Assembly (NCBI GenBank): GCA_944472155.2
Contig: OX235272.1
Coordinates: 80,792,020-80,856,019, forward strand
Direction: 5' to 3'
DNA from: Trichobilharzia szidati
Taxonomy: Eukaryota; Platyhelminthes; Trematoda; Strigeidida; Schistosomatidae
DNA: 64,000 bases
The translations under genes and the position numbers were made by a program. Position 1 is the first letter of the stretch. Each line of letters starts with the position of its first letter. The notes below the pieces were generated by a model. That model was not told the origin of the DNA, ran no database searches, and saw only the letters and a list, made by a program, of their open reading frames with translations. Positions 49,601 through 58,165 of the stretch are shown here, one piece after another.

Positions 49601-52600
49601 AAGCCATTATCGTCCCCATCTTTAAAAAGGGTCGACGTAATTCCTGTGACAACCATAGGGGTATCAGTCTGTTACCAGTTGCGTCTAAAATATTGGCTGC
49701 TGTCATGCTTCGCAGACTGTGCAAAATACGCGAAGGATTGATTCGCGAAGAGCAGGCTGGGTTTCGTTCAGGTCGTGGATGCATTGATCATGTGTTCACC
49801 CTTCGTCAGTTGTTGGAACACCGCCACACGTATTGCAGGCCAACGATCGTTGTGTTTCTTGATATTAGGGCTGCCTTCGATTCGTTGGACAGAACTGTGC
49901 TCTGGAACTGTCTGTTAGAGAGAGGTGTACCTGAGAAATTTGTTAACATCTTGAAAGCCCTATACAGAAACACCTCAGGTAGAGTGAGGGCATACAACCA
50001 ACTATCACCACTGTTCCCAACCAACAGTGGGGTTAGACAGGGTTGTCCAATCTCACCATTTCTCTTTAACTTTGCCATCGATGACATTCTGGAGTCAGCT
50101 CTGAAGAATGTGCGTGAAGGTGGTGTAGATCTGCTACCTGGAGATAGACTTTTCGACCTCGAGTATGCAGACGATATCGTCTTACTGTGCGATGGCATGC
50201 AGGCTGCCCAAATCGCACTTAATCAGTTGGCGATCAGTGTCTGTAAGTATGGTATGTGCTTTGCACCATCTAAGTGCAAAGTACTGTTACAAGATTGGCA
50301 GGAGCCTGTACCTGCACTCACTCTTGCGGGTGAACCGCTTGAAGTTGTCGATAAGTTTGTGTACCTAGGTAGTTGTGTGAGTGCTGGCGGAGGGGTGACG
50401 GATGAGATTTCCAACCGTATAATGAAAGCTAGGGTGGCATACATCAACTTGAGCCACCTCTGGCGCCGTCGCGACGTTAGCCTGGCTGTCAAAGGTCGGG
50501 TATACAATGCTTCGGTGCGGGCTGCGCTGCTCTACGCCTGTGAAACCTGGCCTCTCCGAGCTGAGGATGTGAGGCGACTCTGCGTGTTCGATCACCGCTG
50601 TCTCCGCAGGATTGCTTGCGTTCGATGGCATCATCGCGTGAGTAATTCTGAGGTTCGGCGGCGTGTGTTTGAACACAGTGGAGATCACCATTCATTGAAT
50701 GTCATCTGGAAACACCGGCTCCGGTGGCTTGGACATGTGCTGCGAATGTCACCCCAGAGGCTTCCGTACAGGTCTCTGTTCGCTAGCCCTGGGACGGGTT
50801 GGAAAAGGCGGAGAGGTGGTCAGCCCATGACGTGGCGTCGTGGGATGAAGGATATTTGTGCTAGATTAGCATCGGTTGGTGTGTCACGACTCCCTGGTTG
50901 GGGTCTGAGAGATAGCTCAAATCGATGGCTCGAAACGTTATCGGATATGGCCAAGAATCGTAATCAATGGCGAACGTGTTGCAATTTCCTTCTTTCTTCC
51001 ATTCCCGATGATAGTTAACGAACACTGTTTGAACCTGTTAAGAATGAGTGTTTTCCTCCCAGATGAAGTTCATTATTCGTTCTCTACTTATATATATTTT
51101 TTCTTTTCCTGTCTTCCTTTTTTTTCATCTATGTTGTTTTATTATTATTGTGTGGCGCATCCTTCTTGGTGCCATATTGTACCAAGTCTTAATGCGTTTA
51201 AATAAATAAATAAAATAACAGTTAAATCTATAAATGCACACTGAAGTGGCCAGATTCGGTAGTTTATCCTTTACCTACATTGGAGTTATATAATGAGCAG
51301 TGAATTTCAAATATAGTGTTGCAGCATAGAATGTTTTAGCTATTATTTTTCAGAGTTTCGATGCCAGTAATTTAGTGACTGTGTTTCCTTAGAACAGTAA
51401 AGTCATACATATGTTTCTTCTGCGTAGTTTGCAAGCATTTCTTCTGTATTTGTCCTCGTTATGGAGAATTCAGCAAGTTTTTTCCGTATATCCTTTTTCA
51501 TATTGTAACAACAGAAGACAAGGGCCAGGCAACAGAACGTTTATTACGGAAATCAACACATATTTATAGATTTTAATGTACATTATTGTAGGTTAATGTT
51601 AGTAGAAAATACAGTCTGTTGATTGGTTGTTTCTCACACAAAGTTAACCTTGCATCTCTTGTGGCTGTGTCAGTTCATCTGTATGTTAACTGTATCCGCC
51701 TGTCCATCTTGACCTTGACCTCAATTACTGTCAACCAATTTGGCTAGCAACTATCTCTCACCACAACATGACTAGTATTTGATACATAAACATTGACCTC
51801 AATTACCGCCAACCAATTCGGCTAGCAACCATCTCTCACCACAATATAATACGTTTACAATTTCCTTTATTTCATCATCAAGAGTGTCGGCTGTGCACGA
51901 AAAGAGACTCTTCACCGAACTGTTCGTTCCTATTTCCAATTTATTTCTTATCATTTGAAGGCTACAACAATTATCCCCTAGTTACTGATACGTTCATCCA
52001 TAAGAGACCTACGAGACGTCAGTCATGGTCTAAATAGATACGTGGTGCTATCTCTGACTATAAAAATGAGTAGTGCAGGTCTGCAACTTACAGAAGACAT
52101 CAGTTTCTTTGGAATTCCAAAATATATCACGACAATGAATCCCCTAAGCTTATTATTATTGTTTCCTTTAATTCCTAGAGGAACATAGGGCTTCAACCAC
52201 ACGTCTCCATTGCGTTCGGTCCTCTGCCAACGTTTTCACCTGGCTCCACGTCTGCCCACATGCTTTCATCTCCTCTTTACATGACCTCCTCTATGTCACC
52301 CTTGGACAACCAACTCGCTGCTTCTCTTTCGGGTCCCACTTGAGAGCCTAGCGTGTGATGTCATGTGATGGTTTGTTTTCTCAGAGTATGGCCAATCATT
52401 TTCCATCTCTTCCTGCATATTTGTTGCACAATTGGTTCCTACCGGGTTGGTTCGTTCCCAGAGATTCCTCCCTGTTGCTGACCTTTTCTTGCCGGTCATC
52501 TGATCGTGAGTAGTATTGAGCGAAGACAGCTGTTGATGAAGGTCTGTAGTTTGTTCGAAGTGCCCTTCGTGACGCGGTGCCAAATCTCTGATCCGTCTAG

Positions 52601-54338
52601 TATCACTGACTTCAGATTGGAGTTGAAAATCCGAATCTCGTTTTTCGTGTTGAGTGATGTTGACCTCCACACAGACTTGAAGGAAATGAAGGCTTGCCTT
52701 GCTTTCCGGATTCTTGCTTTGATATCCTCGCCAGCCCCACCTGTAGTCGAGACGATGCTTCAGAGGTAGGTAGGTGAGGGAGTTTGCTTCTTTCAGATTC
52801 CTCCCATTTTTGTTGATTGTTGCTGATGGCCAGGAATCTTCATCACCTTTGTTTTCTCTAAGTTCACCTGAAGTCACTTTCACCTTTGATGCTTCTTCTG
52901 TCAACTTGTTGCTTTTCACTTGCATATCTTCCAGTTTGTGGGAAGTCAGGTATATTTAAATATAAGTATAAAACTTTGGCACTGTGTTGAGTATAACTCC
53001 ATTATGGATAAGATTTTATTTTGATAAGACACACAGTGTTACACAGTAATATTAACTGATGACGTTTCGAGCACAAATTATTGCTCATAATCATATCACG
53101 TTACTCACACAACTTTTTCCTTCATTTATATATATGTGTGAAATCGACTAGATATATAAATAAAAGTCAATATAGGATAATGTACATTCAGAAATAATAA
53201 TATGAGTGTTATTGATCAATTACAATCAAATGGGAAATAGGACGAGTGTTTTTTATAGTCATGATAAGCAACTTGTTAGAATGTTGTGATGTGGTTGAAT
53301 TGAAATAGAATTTTGAGATCATTTATTATCCTTCTCTGATTTGACTGGCGGTAATAATATCTTCCATATTTCTGATATTTGCATTGAGTCAATTCTGTTG
53401 CATGTATTAGGTGTAGACTCGATGAACATGGATTCAGTAATTAATCTCTCTCTCCACCTACATAGGTCACTTCTTAGAATCTTAACCCTATCCCACCCTA
53501 TTGTGTGGTTGTGTGTTAATAAATGTAGTGCAACTGCTGACCTTTTTTCTAAATAACTTGTCTTCTCGGGGTCAACCATTCTTACCTTAGCTAAATTCTT
53601 ATGTTCCGACAATCTGATTACCCCCGATCTACTAGTTTGACCTATATAGTTGACCTTACAGTCATTGCAGGATATTTTGTAAATTATATTACTTTGTTTA
53701 ATTGGGTCTACCGGGTCTTTTAGTCCACAGAGCTTGTCTCTGATTGAGTTTGTAGGTTTGAATGCCACTCTAATTCCTGCTTGATTAAGAATCCTAAGTA
53801 GGGTCTCAGATGTCCCCTCCTTACATGGTATTACAGTGGATGACTTATATTCTCTCTTATTTATGTTATCACTACTAGTTTCACAATTATTTTTATTTGG
53901 CTTTTGGCTTTTTTCAATCTTCCTAATGAATTTTATAAGATAGTTATTTAACAACAACGCCTCTTCTATCTGTTTTATTTCATCATTTAGGTTTTTTTTT
54001 GTGCTACTTAGTGCTATTGCTCGGTTTGTTAAACACTTAACTAAGCCTGCCTTAACAGTTAACGGATGAGATGAATAAAAGTCTAAATATCTATTAGAAT
54101 GCGTTGGTTTTTCATAAAGGCTAGTAAGTAGTTCACCTTCTTCTATTCGTTTTATGTTACAATCTAACATAGCTAATTTTCCTTGTTTATTTTCCGATTC
54201 AAATGTGAATTTTATTCCTTCTACTAGTGAGTTTATATGTGTCAAGAAGCTAGAGAGAAGTTCTGTTTTTAACACTGTGAAAGTGTCAGCCACATATCTC
54301 GACCATATTTTTGGAGTAGAATTAAATGTATTAAGAGC

Positions 54339-54374
<36 letters not shown>

Positions 54375-57300
54375 TCGGCGAAGTTCAGATTCTCCAAGTT
54401 TTCTGTGTGGGTCCATTTTATGTCTGTTTCCTCGCTACCCGCTGTCTGTCGCATTATCCAGTCTACCGCAATCAGAAAATTCATTGGAGATAGTAGGCAA
54501 CCAGCCAACCTCGTCTTACTCCCGTCTTCACTTCGAAGGATTCCGTGAGTTTCCCGTTGTGGATTACTTGGAATGCAGCATTGTAGTACAACTGTTGGAT
54601 GAGGTGTATAATTGTTGGCGGCACCCGTTGGTAGTAGCCAAGTAGTTGCCGAATCACCTCGATCGACGCTGTCGAAAGCCTTTTCAAATCAATGAATTTG
54701 ACAGAGAGAGAGAACTGACTGCCATTCCAAGCTCTGTTTAATGTTGATTTGCAGTGTTGCGGATTGATCGATGTATGACTTGTTTCTCCTGAATACAGTC
54801 TGTTCCGGTCAGAGTTTTTCATCTAGGGCATGTTTGATTCTCTCCAGGATGATGCGGCTTAGTATTTTTCTTGAGGTAGACAGGAACACAATGCCGCGCC
54901 AGTTCTTGCATTGACCTAAGTCCTCTTTCTTTGGCAGTTTGAATAAGTAGCCTTTCTTCCAATCCGCAGGTACCTTGCCCTCTTTCCACACTTTTTCTAG
55001 TAGTGGTATCATCAAGTCCGCTGATGTCTCTGGGTCCATTTTCAATGCATCTGCTGGGATTCCATCTGGTCCTGTTGCTTTTCCAGTTTTTAGCATTTTT
55101 ATTGCCTTTAGGACTTCTGTTTTCGTCGGAGGATTGATGTCCACTGGTAGTTCTGCTTCCGCTGTTGGTATTATTGGGCACGTTGTAGGTGGCGGTCGGT
55201 TTAGGAGTCTTTTGAAGTGTTAAGCCTAGTGTTTCCTTTGCTCCACTTCTTTGGTGATTGACTTCCCATTGTCATCCTTCACTGGCTTAATTTGTGTTGA
55301 ACGTTTTCCCGATAGGAACCTAGTTGTTTGGTAGAGTGTTGCGAGGTCTCCTTTGCCTGCGGCTTGTTGTGCTTCACTTGGCATAGCTTCATAATATTTT
55401 CTTTTGTCTTCCGTGGCACTTTTCTTTACTCTATTGTTCAGTGTATTGTAGCTTGCATTCAACTCCTGCAAACTTGGTGGCCCATATTACGAACTTGCAT
55501 GATAGAATTTAAGTCTACACTAAGGACGGTTACACCCTAGTGACCGATCAAAGTATTGAACAGTCTGTATACGAAAGGATTCATGAATGTTATTTAACAT
55601 TTGCTAATGTAAGCTAAGATTTTTGCTTATTTCACATACAAATGGTAAAAGTACCAGTTTCTGTTGACAACAGGCAACAATACATGCTGCACATTTGTCA
55701 TATTTGACGAGAAAAAAGTAGACATAATTAGTTGAAGAGATGTTCTTAAATGTGGAGCCAAAGTGGTTATTATACAATAACGGAAGTAATCCTACACTAT
55801 TACCTGCTTAACTGCATCCTTCGTAGACCACATTAACAAGAAAAACAATCAAAAGGAATTTCTGTAAATTACCCGAGCATAACGACGCAAAAACACATAT
55901 GGATTTGGACGATGAACAGCAAAGTCAATCGCAACCAGTAGACGACGTTCAGCTTCAATAAACTCATCCTTTGTATATGCATTGTCTGTTATATACATAA
56001 ATTCATTCAGATGAGGCATTTGACGTTCTTCATGTTTACACGCAACCATGATTGCTGCACACGCCATCAATTGAATTTCCCGTCTAAAAGTAAAATGAAA
56101 CTAATAACACACATAGGCCTTCGTGAAAAAAAAGGCAACAATTAGGCGGTAAGCTAAGTAAATTCAGGCTAGCTTGAAGTTATTCTCTACACGTAATGAA
56201 AGTTGTTTTCGAGTCTGTCACGAGGTGATCAACGTACTTACAGTGGATTTAAGGAGATAGTAACTTCAAATTAAAATGTCAGCTAGAAAGTTGACTAGAG
56301 GACAAGTAAGTTTGTATAGTTTGAGTACAGCTTAAAAATCACTTTGAAGTAGTTAATACTATTAATACCCTAGAGGATATATACTATCCCATATGAAATC
56401 ATGAACGAGTCAATCTCAACTTATTTCGTAACACGACAGACATTTGTCTTTTTATCGCACAGCACAGTTAACCAGATTTAGTGTAAACTTATTATTAGAT
56501 ATTGTGTGTCGTCGGTTCAGCGGTAGAATGCTCGCCAACTATACACCTGGTCCAGGGCTCGATTTCCGGCCGGCGCTTACCTTTACGACCCCTAACCGGC
56601 TGTAAGTCGGACAAAGAGGGAAGTTTAGGAGTGAGGCTAGCAAACTCATCCCGTAAAAAACAAACACCATATGTAACTGAGACGTGAAAGTGCAAGCTTG
56701 AAGCCCTATGTTCCACTTGGGATGTAAAGTGATACAATATTTGTTTTTAAATAACATCATTAGATAAATGACCTGTTGACATCAAACGAAGGATAATCCA
56801 CTTACTATAGATCCTTAGTGATCTTTATTCAGTATGGAATTACAATGAGTTCCTGTAAAATATACCATTTAGCAAACTTAGTAGTTACTGAAAACAAATA
56901 TCCAAAGTATGAGGGCTTTCAATTTCCTCAGGAAATACCTGCACTTAATTTGTTTCCCTTACAACCATAGAATTCGCTCAAACCTATGAATTGACTAAAT
57001 GCAACACACTATTTGTTATGAAAACAACTCGAATTATATAAAGCTGCAACAGTTGGCTATTTTTCAATCCTTGCTTCCCGAATGGAATGAAGACTTAGTA
57101 GGAGTGATGCATTTACAAGGTGCGGTTGATATACATCACGCCCAACCTCCCTTCGTCTCCGGGCTTACTACTGGATAGGTGAGGTTCTAGGAGTATGTCA
57201 ACCGGGCGTCGAATCCGGACCTCCCAAATGACTGGCGAGCATCGTACCATTAAACTACCAATGCCTCGACATCAAATTAAATATATTTGAGGAAGACTAA

Positions 57301-57591
57301 TTCTGTCACTCCAGTAATACACATTCAAGTAAACCTACAATAAATGCAAAGTAGGAAAAAAACACCATATAACTCAGGTTAACACAAGTGCAAACAAATT
57401 AATTACCGAGCAAGCGCTTTACCACGATCCAAAAATGCATACAACAGACCCCAAGCTAAGTGTATTGTTTCATGGTTTAGTGCAAAATTCTCTTGTACTT
57501 CTACCAACCAATCGGCCAATGTTGTTAACATATCAGCATTGAGATTAGGTTGTTTACCGGAGGCCAAAAAATCACCCACTTGAAAACACTC
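40476..57591 (-). CDS. CycB3: Mitotic cyclin, cyclin B3-like (five visible exons, 5' end missing)
   Basis: Five exons join without a frame break: 57591-57407, 56083-55873, 46192-45774, 44346-43837 and 40608-40476 (1458 nt, 485 residues plus stop). Mitotic cyclins bind and activate CDK1 at G2/M. Residue numbers refer to the visible part. The first cyclin box is clear: ADWLVEVQENF (26-36), LNHET (38-42), ACKHEE (76-81), YITDNAYT (92-99), FLRRYAR ending at 132. VEVQENF with LNHET and FLRRYAR is the pattern of cyclin B3 rather than A or B1. The second fold shows KAAAVLWLAR (166-175), LWPPILEHITGY (340-351) and SVSKYCSSAFLSVA (435-448), but two low-complexity inserts of about 155 and 55 residues split it. 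The Arg of the MRAIL-type motif is Leu22. Exons coding for the N-terminus and destruction box were not found; they may lie above 57.6 kb, in the gap, or outside the window. Confidence 0.82.
40835..41915 (-). pseudogene. RTE-like family A 3' part, copy in cyclin last intron
   Basis: Minus-strand sequence runs from a decayed RT region near 41900 to the family 3' end near 40840 (GTTCTATGTCGAAACC). The C-terminal region is recognisable near 41250-41480. Confidence 0.65.
41930..42450 (-). pseudogene. RTE-like family A 3' part, second tandem copy
   Basis: It is an older, more diverged copy of the same 3' region, directly upstream of the previous one on the minus strand. Confidence 0.5.
42889..43205 (-). 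pseudogene. SR2-like RTE (family B) 3' end
   Basis: The terminus (TTATTATTATTCCCTTGGG) and about 300 bp of C-terminal coding sequence are visible on the minus strand. Confidence 0.6.
43206..43836. other. Intronic stretch, nothing recognised
   Basis: Part of the cyclin last intron. Short frames only. Confidence 0.3.
43837..44346 (-). CDS. CycB3: Cyclin exon d (WPPILEHITGY helix)
   Basis: The acceptor is TTTTTCTAG before 44346; the donor GTAAGA overlaps what would otherwise be an in-frame stop, so the frame must continue in a further exon. It contains LWPPILEHITGYKEADLIPL, typical of the C-terminal cyclin fold, between two Ser/Asn/Asp-rich stretches. Confidence 0.8.
44690..44995 (+). repeat. 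Unknown interspersed repeat, copy 2
   Basis: Related to 38938-39150. A 114-codon frame (44688-45032) contains TRWFTYLGELRN and RTDRMAYEPVW but no known domain; it runs on into family A tail sequence. Confidence 0.4.
44998..45300 (+). pseudogene. RTE-like family A 3' end fragment
   Basis: It carries the family 3' end from LSQPSRKV to the terminal ACCAGTCAGTCAGTCAGATGG. Confidence 0.6.
45528..45616 (-). mobile_element. tRNA-Gly-like SINE head
   Basis: On the minus strand GTCGGTGGCACAGTGG and GGGGTTCGACCC form the A and B boxes. The body and tail are missing. Confidence 0.6.
45774..46192 (-). CDS. CycB3: Cyclin exon c (start of second fold plus insert)
   Basis: The acceptor TTTTTAAG precedes 46192 and a strong donor GTAAGT follows 45774. 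It starts VLDAHSGPIQF and contains SRFLLEAG and KAAAVLWLAR, the helices that open the second cyclin fold. The last 90 or so residues are Asn/Lys/Ser-rich and match no cyclin helix. Confidence 0.78.
46600..47030 (+). pseudogene. Penelope-like element GIY-YIG remnant
   Basis: The plus strand reads CEARYISRSMSIFSKERVK, GLIRSAITEHIFNTDHH and PDLCIQKKL-like sequence with stops. It lies inside the 9.7-kb cyclin intron. Confidence 0.6.
47037..47272 (-). mobile_element. tRNA-Gly-like SINE, full-length copy
   Basis: In order on the minus strand: GTGGCACAGCGATTAGG, GGGGTTCGATCC, the body GGGCATGAGGCTAGCAACC, and the tail GAAGCCCTATGTTCCACTGG with an A-rich end. This is the best copy for defining the family. 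Confidence 0.75.
47273..47759. other. AT-rich stretch
   Basis: Nothing recognised; it may include a PLE 3' UTR. Confidence 0.3.
47760..48099 (-). pseudogene. Penelope-like element GIY-YIG remnant, cut by an RTE insertion
   Basis: The minus strand reads ASYVGITTRGAHRHFLEHSP and HLVDTDHKTNGNFTLKILY. Its upstream part is replaced at about 48100 by the family A retrotransposon. Confidence 0.65.
48001..51018 (+). CDS. RTE-clade non-LTR retrotransposon protein (endonuclease + RT), 1005-codon open frame with chimeric start
   Basis: Non-LTR retrotransposons nick DNA with an APE-type endonuclease and copy their RNA at the nick. From about 48100 the frame is family A: CCISETRIQDP, then SAYAPTDCSPDAMKDEF, GDLNAQVG and SDHALV (endonuclease), then GISLLPVASKILA, EEQAGFRSGRGC, FLDIRAAFDSLDR, NSGVRQGCPISPFLFN and LEYADDIVLL (RT, catalytic Asp pair kept), then FVYLGSC, FDHRCLRR and LRWLGHVLRM. 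The first 33 codons come from antisense PLE sequence. Compared with 59400-59500 the copy lacks the endonuclease start (the FNVRTL region), so it is 5'-truncated and probably inactive despite the long frame. The GC-rich coding stands out from the AT-rich surroundings and points to a young insertion. Confidence 0.88.
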   Translation: MTSRLLCLATLENAQESDGGLPELLYLRNLPPLVCCISETRIQDPSEVLRLSSPSGSSSSMYHLRLSGDLVASASGVAGVGVALSARAEAALLDWIPINSRLCAVRLEGYTKVRSSRPDRRCLFVVSAYAPTDCSPDAMKDEFYYQLSDLLKQAGRRDIVVLAGDLNAQVGRLSSEESRLGGQWGLHGRRSDNGDRLLQLCADHNLFLASTNFRHSHRRSATWRPPSANQAWTQIDHIAVSFRWRGCIQDCRSFWSTCLDSDHALVCAKFVLRFGGVRKNRRLSVDVSKLVAPATSLKYQNELKTMLASNPPSSIDEHWLHVQGAMQKASVAACGLKECSVNNHWVSASSLQFMDERRSIPAGSEYNNQRKALTRKIRQCLRKDREAWWSERAYEMESAAASGNSRKLFELIRATGSKKQGVSETVCEADGTPITSLKRRLERWAEHFGKQFSWPPASLSTIISPSAPWSVSTDPPTEAEVRKELQVLKRHKAPGPNKLPPALFKDGGETLIMALTGLFRRVWETESVPSMWNEAIIVPIFKKGRRNSCDNHRGISLLPVASKILAAVMLRRLCKIREGLIREEQAGFRSGRGCIDHVFTLRQLLEHRHTYCRPTIVVFLDIRAAFDSLDRTVLWNCLLERGVPEKFVNILKALYRNTSGRVRAYNQLSPLFPTNSGVRQGCPISPFLFNFAIDDILESALKNVREGGVDLLPGDRLFDLEYADDIVLLCDGMQAAQIALNQLAISVCKYGMCFAPSKCKVLLQDWQEPVPALTLAGEPLEVVDKFVYLGSCVSAGGGVTDEISNRIMKARVAYINLSHLWRRRDVSLAVKGRVYNASVRAALLYACETWPLRAEDVRRLCVFDHRCLRRIACVRWHHRVSNSEVRRRVFEHSGDHHSLNVIWKHRLRWLGHVLRMSPQRLPYRSLFASPGTGWKRRRGGQPMTWRRGMKDICARLASVGVSRLPGWGLRDSSNRWLETLSDMAKNRNQWRTCCNFLLSSIPDDS
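48100..51217 (+). mobile_element. RTE-like family A retrotransposon, 5'-truncated, young
   Basis: The element runs from the truncation point to an (AAAT)n-like tail at 51200-51217 after a 200-bp 3' UTR. No target duplication was recognised. It lies in the 9.7-kb cyclin intron, in opposite orientation to that gene. Confidence 0.82.
51218..51506. other. Unannotated AT-rich stretch
   Basis: Nothing recognised. Confidence 0.3.
51507..51844 (+). mobile_element. Solo LTR, copy 3, with a duplicated 3' part
   Basis: It starts TGTAACAACAGAAGACAAGG. The 3' segment ending CTCTCACCACA occurs twice (ends near 51775 and 51844). ATAT on both outer sides is a 4-bp target duplication. Confidence 0.65.
52956..54367 (-). 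mobile_element. Penelope-like element of a second type, 324-codon open frame
   Basis: The frame (54293-53319) covers the RT end, a linker (RYLDFYSSHPLTVKAGLVK) and a GIY-YIG domain (YKISCNDCKVNYIGQTSRSG). Just upstream the RT active site reads RYVADTF where PLEs have RYVDDTF, so a catalytic Asp is Ala. This type differs from the CGARYIGRS type elsewhere in the window. The 3' end carries the terminal repeat unit (52958-53098). Confidence 0.85.
52958..53098 (-). repeat. PLE terminal repeat unit with hammerhead-like motif
   Basis: About 140 bp that also occurs, whole or in part, at 1323-1480, 9754-9913 and 10205-10306. On the minus strand it contains GAGC...GCTCGAAACGTC. Confidence 0.55.
55481..55872. 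other. Intronic stretch, nothing recognised
   Basis: Part of the large cyclin intron next to exon b. Confidence 0.3.
55873..56083 (-). CDS. CycB3: Cyclin exon b (rest of first cyclin fold)
   Basis: The acceptor is TTTTAG before 56083 and the donor is GTAATT after 55873. The frame gives REIQLMACAAIMVACKHEER and YITDNAYTKDEF, among the most conserved parts of mitotic cyclins. The Lys and Glu positions that contact the CDK in cyclin A are kept (Lys78, Glu107 of the visible protein). Confidence 0.88.
56084..56502. other. Intronic stretch, nothing recognised
   Basis: Cyclin intron between exons a and b. Confidence 0.3.
56503..56745 (+). mobile_element. tRNA-Gly-like SINE, full-length plus copy
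   Basis: The head (GTCGGTTCAGCGGTAGAATG, GCTCGCC) is the closest to a tRNA-Gly in the window. The body and the tail GAAGCCCTATGTTCCACTTGG follow. It lies in a cyclin intron. Confidence 0.72.
56746..57120. other. Intronic stretch, nothing recognised
   Basis: AT-rich; short frames only. Confidence 0.3.
57121..57272 (-). mobile_element. tRNA-Gly-like SINE, head and part of body
   Basis: The minus strand reads GCATTGGTAGTTTAATGG, GCTCGCC and GGATTCGACGCCC, a good tRNA-Gly likeness, but it continues into SINE body rather than a mature tRNA end. Confidence 0.55.
57407..57591 (-). CDS. CycB3: Cyclin exon a (start of cyclin box)
   Basis: On the minus strand the acceptor is ATAG before 57591 and the donor is GTAATT after 57407. 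The reading is ECFQVGDFLASG through LDRGKALAR. It ends with two bases of a codon that the next exon completes. Confidence 0.82.
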
Positions 57592-57984
57592 CTATAATAT
57601 TATCATTATTGATTGAAGTGTAAACATTTAATAATAATGCAGCATAGAAAGAAATATATTAAACCATGAGTTATAACATTGATAATTATGTAGAAATAAC
57701 AAGCAATCTTCAAATCAATCGAATCCTTACAAAACCAACAATAAAAATATCAACTTAGGCTGGTAGATTTATTATCTGACGTTAGATAGCAGTGACAGTT
57801 GTGAAAACTAAAGATAGACGAGGTCTTTTACAGGCACTATCTGGTTATTTCTTGAGTGTTGTGCACTCACTCGACGACTATTAGAACAACTAAATAACAC
57901 ACACCCTAATATCAGTAGGTTCAAGAATTTTGATGATATTCGCCATAAAATGCATATCAATCACCAACCAACACAGGGGATCAA

Positions 57985-58165
57985 CCACGAGCTTGACTAC
58001 CTCAGTGGTAACGTCTCTGATTGCAGCACTGGATGACCCGGGTTCGAATCTCAAAAGGAACATTAGTTGTCTCAATATTGTAGATATGCCTTTCTGACAA
58101 GTGCCAACAAGTAGGAAGCCTAAGTAGTTTAGGGCTGCCTGCCGATTGCCCCCAACCATCTAATA
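57985..58165 (+). mobile_element. tRNA-derived SINE of another type
   Basis: A-box-like TACCTCAGTGGTAAC and B box GGGTTCGAATCTC are spaced as in a tRNA; an unrelated body follows to about 58160. No hammerhead was seen. Confidence 0.5.

Larger units (their letters stand above)
52150..55480 (-). pseudogene. SR2-like RTE (family B), split by a PLE
   Basis: 52150-52955 codes the C-terminal half; 54368-55480 codes the linker and first half of the RT (TEVLKAIKMLKTGKATGPDG, LGQCKNWRGIVFLS, ISRIILERI-like). The PLE sits immediately after the codons for NFADD. TATAT on both sides (52951-52955, 54368-54372) is the likely duplication. The 5' end is truncated in the region before the RT. Confidence 0.78.

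Noticed and set aside
49104..49784. 226-codon minus-strand open frame
   Set aside because: It lies wholly antisense to the RTE protein and mirrors its GC-rich codons; no motif of its own.
53041..53075. CTGATGACGTTTCG on the plus strand, which contains CTGATGA
   Set aside because: No stem II followed by GAAA can be formed on that strand; the plausible hammerhead-like layout is on the minus strand.
54340..54372. TA microsatellite as an independent feature
   Set aside because: It lies at the PLE/SR2 junction and probably grew from the AT-rich target duplication.
57195..57272. tRNA-Gly gene
   Set aside because: The boxes are good but the stem pairs are poor and the sequence runs on into the SINE body, so it is a SINE head.
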